Both the position numbers and the translations under genes were made by a program. Shown here in pieces: positions 1-5,706 of a stretch of DNA of 20,934 nucleotides; position 1 is the first letter of the stretch, and each line of letters opens with the position of its first letter. The notes below the pieces were generated by a model. It had not been told where the DNA came from. It made no database searches and was given only the letters and a program-made list of their open reading frames with translations. Origin of the DNA: Burkholderiales bacterium RIFCSPHIGHO2_12_FULL_61_11 (GTDB lineage: Bacteria; Pseudomonadota; Gammaproteobacteria; Burkholderiales; Burkholderiaceae_C); contig MERZ01000237.1 in the NCBI GenBank assembly GCA_001770785.1, positions 8,867 to 29,800 of the forward strand, given 5' to 3'.

Positions 1-432
1 GTTCTTGATCAACGATGCCCGCCGCATCGGACTATCCGCCGCCCGCACCCCGGTCGCGGTCCACACATCATCAGGCAGCCCGGCATCCTCAATCACCGCG
101 CCCCGGATGTCGTCATACTCAAAATTCGGCCAGCCCACCGCCATGATCGTGCGCAACCGCTCCGGCGCCTGATAGGTGGCATGGTTGATCCAGCGGTAAA
201 AAGCCGGGTGCGGCAACTGGATGATGTGCTTGCCCAGCTTCTGCTCGGCATAACCAATGTAGTCCTGCACAAACTCCAGGCCCGGCACCAGGTAGAGGTA
301 GTAGGGCGTGAAATCGAAGTGATCCCGCGCACTCAGCCACGCCGCCCACGAGTCCTTGCCCAAGCTGAACGACAGCAGCGCCTTGTCATGCCCCACGGCC
401 TCACGCACCACCTCACACACCCGATTGGTCAC
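1..432 (-). CDS. PP-loop / phosphoadenosine phosphosulfate reductase family protein, 3' part beyond the window
   Basis: The frame is open from a GTG at 432 to the left edge (144 codons, no stop), so this is the N-terminal part only. About 19 residues in, SFSLGKDS matches the SxGKDS pyrophosphate-binding loop of the PAPS reductase/ATP-PPase superfamily, and an aromatic segment follows (YYLYLVPGLEFVQDY). These enzymes bind ATP or PAPS and act in sulfate reduction, tRNA thiolation or DNA phosphorothioation; many phages carry one of unknown substrate. The GTG overlaps the TGA of the upstream gene (GTGA), which implies translational coupling. The C-terminal part that would separate a true PAPS reductase (Cys motif) from a DndC-like or phage enzyme is outside the window. 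The superfamily call is firm; the substrate is unknown. Confidence 0.8.
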   Translation of the reverse strand, partial: MTNRVCEVVREAVGHDKALLSFSLGKDSWAAWLSARDHFDFTPYYLYLVPGLEFVQDYIGYAEQKLGKHIIQLPHPAFYRWINHATYQAPERLRTIMAVGWPNFEYDDIRGAVIEDAGLPDDVWTATGVRAADSPMRRASLIKN

Positions 433-755
433 TGCACACCACCCGCATGGTTGATCACCCCGGCCTGGCCACCTGCAGCCTCTTCGGCCTGCACCTCGGC
501 CAACAGCATCTCTTGCACCGGGTCAGGCGCACCGCCGCGCTCCAGGTGCTCGATGTACCAGGCATGGATCAACCCCGCCACGTTGTCCTCGTCCTGCTCG
601 GAAAACATGGCTATGTCAATCCCCGACTCATCACAAATCGCCTCAATCGGCCCCCAGTCAAACTCCACATCCAGCGTCACCGGGTCGCGGCTCAGCTTCA
701 AAGCGGCAAAGTCCAGCCCTTCCGGGATCACAATTTTCATGCTCACAGTCGCCAT
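429..755 (-). CDS. Hypothetical acidic phage protein, 108 aa
   Basis: I do not recognise the family. The start chosen is ATG at 755, preceded by a strong GGAGGT six bases upstream. The same frame could open further upstream at 800, but that stretch encodes a terminator hairpin and lies before the RBS. The protein is acidic, with clusters such as EQDEDN and EVQAEEAA, and has no signal peptide or membrane segment. It starts MATVSMKIVIPEG, a beta-strand-like opening. Its stop overlaps the start of the PP-loop gene by four bases, so the two are probably made together. It sits directly after a terminator that closes the previous gene, so it may have its own promoter or rely on read-through. Confidence 0.7.
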   Translation of the reverse strand: MATVSMKIVIPEGLDFAALKLSRDPVTLDVEFDWGPIEAICDESGIDIAMFSEQDEDNVAGLIHAWYIEHLERGGAPDPVQEMLLAEVQAEEAAGGQAGVINHAGGVQ

Positions 756-766
756 ATCACCTCCAT

Positions 767-791
767 AAAAAAGGCCTGCACCAGGCAGGCC
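767..791 (-). terminator. Rho-independent terminator after the 329-aa coiled-coil gene
   Basis: Read on the minus strand, a 7-bp perfect stem GGCCTGC/GCAGGCC with loop CTGGT is followed at once by six T. It lies ten bases after the stop of the gene at 801-1790 and just before the RBS of the 108-aa gene. Confidence 0.8.
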
Positions 792-800
792 ATTGAACAA

Positions 801-1790
801 TTACCGATCAGCCGAATACTCACGTGTGAATTGCAACTCACCAACCTTGATCGCCACCTTGACCGCATACCGCGTCGCCTCCGGGTCGTCCTTTTCATCG
901 GCATCAGTCAGCCAGCCGGCATGCTCCAACAGGGTGCAGGTGGCTCCCGGCATCAGCGATTCAATGCGCTCCATCAGCTCAATGTCCTCATCGTGCGCCG
1001 ACTCCGCCTCCCTGGTCGTGTAGTCAACGGAATGATATTCATCGGCATCCAACTCCCGGCGAACATCCTCATCCGTCATGCGCTGGTAGCGCGCCAGACC
1101 CACCAGCGGTGCATAAGCCTCATCCCGCATTGCCGCAACAATGTCCTCCTCCGGCAGCAGCCCCCGTGCGTGCCGCTTGCGCATCGCCTCCGGTGCACGG
1201 TTTGCCAGCCAGGCCTTGATCTGCTCGGCCCGGCGCTCGCCTGCAGCCAGTTCCTCCCGCTGTTTTTCGATACTGGCCAAGCGGGCCTTTTCTGCTTTTT
1301 CAGCCTGTTCAGCGTTGAGCCGGTTCACCAGCGGCATCGCCCTGTCCATGCGCTGGCGGACCAGTTCACGCATATCGTCAGGGCTCTTGTAGGGAGAGCC
1401 CACAACCCATTCTGAGCCGGCCCTGCGAATAATTTCCTCGTCCGCTCTCGCGGCCCATTTACGCACCTCGACACGCTCCCGCTCAACTTGTTTTTCGTGC
1501 TCCACCTTGGCGGCATCAATCTGCTGTTCCAGCCGCTGGGCGCAAGCCTCCAGCCACTCTGCAACGCTGGGGGCGTCCGGCTTCGCAGGCACCGGGCAAA
1601 TGGTGTAGCCACGCAGTGTGTTGCGGCTATCCACCGGCTTATCGGTGGCCAGCATTTGGGCCAGCACGGCGCGGGCACCGTCGGATAAGCTGGACGGTGT
1701 CAGCGTCACCGCCACATCCCCATGCTGATCAACACCAGCGGCAGCCGCCTCGGCGGCGGAGACACGAATTTTCAAAGTAATTTCAGACAT
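801..1790 (-). CDS. Hypothetical phage protein with central coiled coil, 329 aa
   Basis: No family is recognised. The ATG at 1790 (MSEITLKIRV) is chosen because GGAGA lies six bases upstream; a TTG four codons earlier sits within that RBS. The N-terminal 75 residues look like a beta-rich, Ala-rich domain. From roughly residue 80 to 220 the protein is highly charged and helical (for example KVEHEKQVERERVEVRK and LNAEQAEKAEKARLASIEK), as in a coiled coil. The C-terminal third is acidic and ends in a short beta-rich segment. There is no signal peptide or membrane helix. The gene is followed by a terminator and preceded by an unusual leader with several inverted repeats, so it looks like a separately controlled transcript within the phage block. 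A scaffold, chaperone or nucleoid-associated role cannot be told apart from sequence alone. Confidence 0.75.
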   Translation of the reverse strand: MSEITLKIRVSAAEAAAAGVDQHGDVAVTLTPSSLSDGARAVLAQMLATDKPVDSRNTLRGYTICPVPAKPDAPSVAEWLEACAQRLEQQIDAAKVEHEKQVERERVEVRKWAARADEEIIRRAGSEWVVGSPYKSPDDMRELVRQRMDRAMPLVNRLNAEQAEKAEKARLASIEKQREELAAGERRAEQIKAWLANRAPEAMRKRHARGLLPEEDIVAAMRDEAYAPLVGLARYQRMTDEDVRRELDADEYHSVDYTTREAESAHDEDIELMERIESLMPGATCTLLEHAGWLTDADEKDDPEATRYAVKVAIKVGELQFTREYSADR

Positions 1791-1802
1791 TTCAATCTCC
1801 AA

Positions 1803-1898
1803 GAGACTGGCCTCGACTCCATGAGTCTCAGCCCAACGGGTAAACGACCCGTGGCGTTTGATGCAAATTGCATCCCTATGCCGACAGCATCGGCATAG
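1803..1898 (-). promoter_or_regulatory. Leader with four inverted repeats upstream of the 329-aa gene
   Basis: Within about 95 bases are: gagact...agtctc (1803-1808/1824-1829), acgggt-aaacg-acccgt (1836-1852), the 15-bp palindrome gatgcaaattgcatc (1860-1874), and a perfect 9-bp stem ctatgccga/tcggcatag with loop cagca (1876-1898). None has a T-run on the minus strand. The two right-hand palindromes could be repressor operators. All four could instead fold in the mRNA leader of the 329-aa gene. The strongest stem also lies only seven bases from the stop of the winged-helix gene, so it may partly serve as that gene's 3' end. Repeat positions are seen directly; function is inferred. Confidence 0.5.
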
Positions 1899-1905
1899 AG
1901 GGCAA

Positions 1906-2157
1906 TCAATTCAACTCCTTCACATACTTCCTCACCCGGTCCGGCGAAAACACCCCCCAGTCGGTCAGCCGGTACCAGTAATCATGCCCGGCCCGCTCGC
2001 TGGCAATGGTGCAGCCCAACTCCCGCAAACTCTCCACCAGGCGCACCGCAGTCGGGCGGCTCACCCCCACGGCCTGGGCCAGATCAAAGCTCGACACCGC
2101 AGCCCGGTCGATCACCACCAGCGCGCGCAGCGCCTTGTCCAATTTCGGATTCGTCAT
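1906..2157 (-). CDS. Winged helix-turn-helix DNA-binding regulator, 83 aa
   Basis: A small DNA-binding protein. Residues about 20-48 form a helix-turn-helix (SSFDLAQAVGVSRPTAVRLV), followed by ESLRELG and a wing-like segment (CTIASERAGHDYWYRLTDW), as in MarR/IclR-like winged helices. It is only a DNA-binding domain with no effector domain, typical of phage or plasmid regulators. Two starts are possible: ATG at 2211 adds 18 residues, or ATG at 2157 (MTNPKLDK). I prefer 2157 because a good sigma-70 promoter (TTGCCA, 17-bp gap, TATGAT) lies within the upstream extension and would place the transcript start almost on this ATG, giving a near-leaderless mRNA. A short palindrome within that promoter could allow autorepression. 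Confidence 0.7.
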   Translation of the reverse strand: MTNPKLDKALRALVVIDRAAVSSFDLAQAVGVSRPTAVRLVESLRELGCTIASERAGHDYWYRLTDWGVFSPDRVRKYVKELN

Positions 2158-2164
2158 AGCCCGC

Positions 2165-2193
2165 ATCATAGGATCAAATCCTGATACTGGCAA
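2165..2193 (-). promoter_or_regulatory. Predicted sigma-70 promoter with internal operator-like palindrome
   Basis: On the minus strand, TTGCCA (2193-2188) and TATGAT (2170-2165) are separated by exactly 17 bases. The palindrome aggat-caa-atcct (2170-2182) lies in the spacer and abuts the -10 box. It drives toward the winged-helix regulator whose ATG is about eight bases downstream, so autoregulation and near-leaderless translation are plausible. Motifs are seen directly; activity is inferred. Confidence 0.5.
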
Positions 2194-2226
2194 AAGCGCA
2201 ACGGTGATCATTTTCTATTCTCTTGC

Positions 2227-2248
2227 AAAGCCCGGCACCAGGCCGGGC
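2227..2248 (-). terminator. Terminator-like hairpin after the sliding-clamp gene
   Basis: On the minus strand, GCCCGGC-CTGGT-GCCGGGC is followed by only three T. The 7-bp GC stem lies about 12 bases past the stop of the clamp gene and uses the same CTGGT loop as the stronger terminator at 767-791. The short T-run suggests partial termination. Confidence 0.55.
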
Positions 2249-2260
2249 AGTGTTTCTAGA

Positions 2261-3592
2261 TCAGGCGGCCACCGGCTCAGCCTGGACGATCTGGGCCACC
2301 GGGGCGGCTTTGCGGGCCTTCCTGGGGGCCTTTTTGGCCGATTCCTGGGCCTTGTCCACCACCTGGGCCACCAGGGCAGCCACTGCAGCCGGGCAGGGCT
2401 CAGCGGGGGCGGTTTCCGGCTCCTCCGGGGCATCCTGGGCCACTGGGGCCACCTTCACCGGCCCATCAATCCGGCACGGCATCACCACCCCCGAAAAGTC
2501 CCCATCGGTCACCAGCAGAGACTGATTCCGGCAGTTGGTATGGTCAACCCTCCACTGGGCGGCAGGGGTCACACAATCGGCCACGTCCTGAAGGTAAGGG
2601 GCATTCACCCCAATCCACAAATCATCCGCCAGACTTTCCAAATCAATGCCGTCCAGGTCACTGGCCAGATTGACTGCAATAGGCATCCCCTCGCCATCCA
2701 GCGACACCTCGCCCTTGCCAAAATCCACCAGCACCCAACTGTATTTGCCTTCGCTTTTCAGCAGCGCAACCTTGCCCATCGCGCTCATCGTATCGGCCAG
2801 CTTCACCGGGTCAATCTGCATCCACACCGGGCGGCTTGTAACGGCAGGGATCACCCTTGCAAAATCCGGAAACCGGCCTTCAATCGCCTTGCGCACCCAC
2901 ACAAACGCATCGTCCGTCTGCAGCAAAATCTGCGCCGGGCTTTGGTTCTGGATCTTCTCGCTTCGCTGCGCATCCCAGATCGTCACCTTGGCGCCCGCAC
3001 TGCTACTGCCCACAATCCAGCGCAGCGGGTCACGGCCCACAATCACCTCCACCACAGCCGACACCGGCACACCCCGCTTCACCTTGCGCTTGAAAGCCAT
3101 CGGCACCCGGTTACGGTAGCAATGCAGCCGATGCCCATCGGTCCCCACCAGCATCCCGTTCGTCAGGTCAAACAACACCCCGTTCAGGTAGTAGCGGATG
3201 TCCTGCTCGCCGGCGGCAATCAACACCCGGTCCAGCGCGTTCAGCTCCAGATCGAAACTCACCGCGTCGCCCTGGGGCGGCTTGGGCAGCATGTCCAGCA
3301 CAGGGCTGTAGTCAATTTTCCCGGCATTGAACGGCGTCACCAGCCCCTGCCCGTTGCTCAGGTGGTCCGGCATCACCACCAGGTGGCGGCTTTTCAGCAA
3401 ATGCGCCTGCACCGCGGCCACCGGCACCACCACCGGCTCAGTCAGGGCCGGCTGCAGACACGGCACACCCACCACCCAATCCAGCGGCGCCACACACATC
3501 GCGCTCTTGCCATCGAACACGATTGACCGCACACACGGCAGCGTGTGCCTGGCAGCAGCCAGCTTCACCACATCGTTGAACTTGATCGTCAT
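2261..3592 (-). CDS. DnaN-like DNA polymerase III sliding clamp (beta subunit homologue) with C-terminal tail
   Basis: A phage homologue of the beta clamp, the ring that holds the replicative polymerase on DNA. Supporting segments are GTDGHRLHCYRN in the middle domain, an EGRFPDFARVIP segment beginning the third domain, and VVMPCRI, which corresponds to the VVMPMRL that ends E. coli DnaN. That motif ends at about residue 375, matching the usual length of about 366. It is followed by a further 68-residue Pro/Ala/Glu then Lys/Arg-rich tail (AKKAPRKARKAA) that ordinary clamps lack. The start chosen is ATG 3592 (MTIKFNDVV), the last of three consecutive ATGs and the one best spaced (6 nt) from GGAG; 3598 or 3595 are possible. 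Overall identity to chromosomal DnaN appears low, so this is not the host copy. It sits among RadC, DUF2958-like and regulator genes, suggesting an early replication or repair role for the phage. Confidence 0.85.
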   Translation of the reverse strand: MTIKFNDVVKLAAARHTLPCVRSIVFDGKSAMCVAPLDWVVGVPCLQPALTEPVVVPVAAVQAHLLKSRHLVVMPDHLSNGQGLVTPFNAGKIDYSPVLDMLPKPPQGDAVSFDLELNALDRVLIAAGEQDIRYYLNGVLFDLTNGMLVGTDGHRLHCYRNRVPMAFKRKVKRGVPVSAVVEVIVGRDPLRWIVGSSSAGAKVTIWDAQRSEKIQNQSPAQILLQTDDAFVWVRKAIEGRFPDFARVIPAVTSRPVWMQIDPVKLADTMSAMGKVALLKSEGKYSWVLVDFGKGEVSLDGEGMPIAVNLASDLDGIDLESLADDLWIGVNAPYLQDVADCVTPAAQWRVDHTNCRNQSLLVTDGDFSGVVMPCRIDGPVKVAPVAQDAPEEPETAPAEPCPAAVAALVAQVVDKAQESAKKAPRKARKAAPVAQIVQAEPVAA

Positions 3593-3692
3593 CATCATCT
3601 CCATCAGGCCTGCAGCATCACCCCGAGGCGCGGGTTTCCGGGACAACTCCCGCCACTGCCCAGCACGCCGGGCAGTAACTGGGCCTGTCAGT

Positions 3693-3965
3693 TCAACAGT
3701 CCAGTCGCAAACTTGATTCTGAAACTGGCATCCACGGCGAATCTGTATTGAGACAGTAGCGCGCACCTCTCGCGTAAATAGAACAAGGGACATCTGGACG
3801 ATAAAAACCGGTAACACGGCGGCGAAAAACAACCCCCTCCGAATTCATGTAGGCAACCAGGTCGCCCACCTTGAATTTAAGCGGCTCCCCGTTTTCAGGT
3901 GAAAACGGCTTTTTAAGGTCATGCCGCGCAACTACTTCACTAACCCAATCGAAATGACTGCTCAC
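3693..3965 (-). CDS. Hypothetical small phage protein, 90 aa
   Basis: Family not recognised. It starts at GTG 3965, with AGAGGGTGA just upstream as RBS and a gap of 14 bases from the stop of the DUF2958-like gene. The middle of the protein (LKFKVGDLVAYMNSEGVVFRR) resembles a small beta-barrel of the KOW/SH3 kind, where VGDLV is followed by alternating hydrophobic and basic residues. This is a resemblance only. A Cys near each of the two C-terminal strands and a terminal Cys are present. It lies between the DUF2958-like gene and the sliding clamp, in the same direction, and is probably cotranscribed with them. Confidence 0.65.
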   Translation of the reverse strand: MSSHFDWVSEVVARHDLKKPFSPENGEPLKFKVGDLVAYMNSEGVVFRRRVTGFYRPDVPCSIYARGARYCLNTDSPWMPVSESSLRLDC

Positions 3966-3979
3966 AGCTTCACCCTCTG

Positions 3980-4492
3980 TTAATTCAAAAAACCAGGGGC
4001 CACAGTCTCAAACCAGTCCCCCACATTCACCACCTGGGCCACGGTGTAGGCCACAAGCTCAGGCTTCACAGGCTCAGGCACTTTGTATTTTTCAGCTTTC
4101 ACCTGGGCAAGTGTGATCGGCTTCCAGTGCAAATCAATATCCATGTCCCGCATGCTCACCAGTTCGGCAATGCTGATATACCCCAGCTCCGGACCATGCC
4201 CCAAGTCCACCAGGCCAAAGGCCTGATCGACCCCTCCGTCAATGTCCTTCTCGGTAATCCACCAGTCGCCGCCCCCATAGAAATAATGCAAGTGCACCAC
4301 CGCCTCATCCCCCAGCCCATCCTGGGCATAGGTCACCGGCATGGTCTCAACCACCTGCGCCAGCTCCAGCAGCTTGTCCCGGAACCACCCCCGCTCTTCC
4401 CCCCAGCGAAGGGCATCAACCAGGGTTTTGAGCTGCATCACCGGCACAAACGGGCGGACGGTCTCAATGGCCTGCAAAATCTTTTTTCTCAC
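3980..4492 (-). CDS. DUF2958-like protein, 170 aa
   Basis: Residues about 65-130 carry the pattern of the DUF2958 family: an aromatic WWITE segment, then QAFGLVDLGHGPELGYIS, then a SIAELVSM helix and DIDLHWKPITL. DUF2958 proteins are small soluble proteins found on plasmids, ICEs and phages, often near anti-restriction or RadC-type genes; their function is unknown. The first 60 residues (MRKKILQAIETVRPFVPVM) are a helical extension. Its GTG start at 4492 overlaps the TGA of radC by four bases, so the two are translationally coupled. The family assignment rests on my reading of the motif and is not certain. Confidence 0.7.
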   Translation of the reverse strand: MRKKILQAIETVRPFVPVMQLKTLVDALRWGEERGWFRDKLLELAQVVETMPVTYAQDGLGDEAVVHLHYFYGGGDWWITEKDIDGGVDQAFGLVDLGHGPELGYISIAELVSMRDMDIDLHWKPITLAQVKAEKYKVPEPVKPELVAYTVAQVVNVGDWFETVAPGFLN

Positions 4493-4998
4493 ATCAACCC
4501 CCTTTCGGCCATGCTCAAAGTCTCATTTGCGCTCACGATGATGTGATCCAGCACCCGCACATCAACGAGCGCCAGGGCGGTTTTGAGTACATTGGTCAGT
4601 GATTCATCGGCCCGGCTTGGAGTGCATTCCCCACTTGGATGGTTATGGCTCAGCACCACCGCCGCCGCGCCATGCTTCAGGGCCAGCTTCGCTATCTCGC
4701 GCGGGTACACGCTGCACTGATTCAAAGTCCCCCTGAAAATCTCTTCCAGGGCAATGAAGTTATTGCCCGAATCCAAGAACAACACCGAAAAAACCTCATG
4801 TTCCAGGCCGCCGGTCTTCAGCATCAAAAATTGTTTTATCGGCTCAGGGTTCGAAAAGTGAGGGCCTTTCTTCTTCATCCGGCGAGTCAGTATGTTTAGG
4901 GCCGACAGGATGATCTGGTCATCCTCCCGGGTTTGATTCGGGCCAGCTGGCACCAGGTAAACGGCGGGGTCTTGCGACCGAGTAAGGGCATGGCTCAT
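4489..4998 (-). CDS. radC: RadC-family JAB/MPN domain protein
   Basis: The protein of 169 aa contains the JAMM metal-site signature HNHPSGECTPSRAD, with the downstream Asp in place, preceded by the RadC strand pattern VFSVLFLDSGNNFIALEEIFRGTLNQ and followed by VRVLDHIIVSANETLSMAERGLM. This is the short form found on plasmids, prophages and islands: it lacks the N-terminal HhH region of chromosomal RadC (about 220 aa). The biochemical role of RadC is unsettled; the old link with DNA repair has been withdrawn for E. coli, and the fold suggests a metalloprotease or nuclease-like activity. The start ATG 4998 has GGAGA nearby. It begins a tight run with the DUF2958-like gene. Confidence 0.93.
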   Translation of the reverse strand: MSHALTRSQDPAVYLVPAGPNQTREDDQIILSALNILTRRMKKKGPHFSNPEPIKQFLMLKTGGLEHEVFSVLFLDSGNNFIALEEIFRGTLNQCSVYPREIAKLALKHGAAAVVLSHNHPSGECTPSRADESLTNVLKTALALVDVRVLDHIIVSANETLSMAERGLM

Positions 4999-5104
4999 GC
5001 AATATCTCCAATAGTCCTACAGCAAACCCCCGAGGAGCGGGGACGGTTTTTTCAAACCATGGCCATATTGTAGTATCAAATAATGATGCAGCAAACAGTC
5101 AAAT

Positions 5105-5131
5105 AATACCCGACTAAAAAAGCCGGGTATT
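5105..5131 (-). terminator. Hairpin after the 43-aa gene, possible terminator
   Basis: In the minus-strand RNA an 11-bp stem (AAUACCCGGCU/AGUCGGGUAUU, one G-U pair) closes on a UUUUU loop. It begins 17 bases after the stop of the 43-aa gene. The sequence after the stem is ATTATTTGA, a poor T-run, so termination is uncertain; it could instead protect the 3' end of the message or form part of the radC leader. Confidence 0.45.
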
Positions 5132-5147
5132 ACCTTCTCAGGGCGGG

Positions 5148-5279
5148 TTAAGACCCCGAAGAACGACCGCCAGAAATCCCGGCCGCTTTCGTCAGCTGTG
5201 CATAGCTGGCCTTGGTTGCCTTGCTTGCACGGGCATATTGGGCTTTGGTAGCCCGCCCACGAACCAAACGTGTTGCCAT
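5148..5279 (-). CDS. Small basic Ala/Lys-rich protein, 43 aa
   Basis: An unrecognised microprotein running from ATG 5279 to TAA 5148. It is supported by a near-perfect Shine-Dalgarno AAAGGAGG eight bases upstream, a small GCCTC-AGTC-GAGGC hairpin before that, and a strong hairpin just after the stop. The sequence has a repeated unit of the form ATKAxYARASKATKASYAQ, so it is probably an amphipathic basic helix, and it ends in a Gly/Ser tail (GISGGRSSGS). It has no membrane segment and no cysteine. Composition would fit a nucleic-acid or protein-binding peptide. It lies between the structural module and the RadC module and looks like an independent mini-transcript. Confidence 0.7.
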   Translation of the reverse strand: MATRLVRGRATKAQYARASKATKASYAQLTKAAGISGGRSSGS

Positions 5280-5297
5280 AGTTATCACCTCCTTTCT

Positions 5298-5311
5298 GCC
5301 TCGACTGAGGC
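5298..5311 (-). promoter_or_regulatory. Small hairpin directly upstream of the 43-aa gene RBS
   Basis: Minus-strand GCCTC-AGTC-GAGGC is a perfect 5-bp stem that ends three bases before the AAAGGAGG of the 43-aa gene. It could mark a leader structure or shield the 5' end. Only the sequence symmetry is seen. Confidence 0.35.
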
Positions 5312-5343
5312 CTCATGCTTTCATCCGCGCAGGGCACCTCGCC

Positions 5344-5700
5344 CTACGTCAGCGCATCCATCACCTTCTTGGTAATCACCTTGTTCACCAGATCCGGCAA
5401 ACTGCCATCCGGGTACACCAGGCGCAACCCCTTCAGGCGCTCAACTGTTTTCCGAGTCTTCACCAGCTCGTCATCCGCCAGCATGGCAATGACCTCATAG
5501 TTCACCGTCACGCAATCCCAAAGACCGCCCCAATTGGCCTCTATCGGCTCCATCGGCGCACCGTCCACCAGCCGCCGCTCCGGCGGGCACTGCTTGAAAA
5601 TCACCACGTAGCTCAACAGCTGCGAATCGGTCAACAGCAGCATTGCGCTCTCGCGCCTCGGGTTGGCCTTGTACTGCTCTAACAATTCATCAAAATTCAT
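5344..5700 (-). CDS. Hypothetical phage protein, 118 aa
   Basis: Family not recognised. A mixed, mostly helical soluble protein (MNFDELLEQYKANPRRESAM...), with no signal peptide, cysteine pair or membrane segment. The start ATG 5700 has GGGTAA upstream and lies six bases after the stop of the minor head gene, so it belongs to the same transcript. The C-terminal half (DDELVKTRKTVERLKGLRLV, then PDGSLPDLVNKVITKK) is basic and helical. By position it could be a small virion or head-completion accessory, but the sequence gives no direct support for that. Confidence 0.65.
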   Translation of the reverse strand: MNFDELLEQYKANPRRESAMLLLTDSQLLSYVVIFKQCPPERRLVDGAPMEPIEANWGGLWDCVTVNYEVIAMLADDELVKTRKTVERLKGLRLVYPDGSLPDLVNKVITKKVMDALT

Positions 5701-5706
5701 AGCAAA

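Noticed and set aside
2006..3526. A 506-codon plus-strand open frame opposite the sliding-clamp gene.
   Set aside because: It is antisense to a gene with clear family motifs. Its composition (Arg/His/Pro-rich) is typical of the shadow frame of high-GC coding DNA.
5027..5052. A short GC hairpin (ccccg-aggag-cgggg) followed four bases later by six T on the plus strand.
   Set aside because: The stem is only five pairs and no plus-strand gene precedes it; on the minus strand it is merely part of the radC leader.
5017..5337. A 106-codon minus-strand frame.
   Set aside because: It overlaps the better-supported 43-aa gene in another frame and contains terminator-like hairpins.
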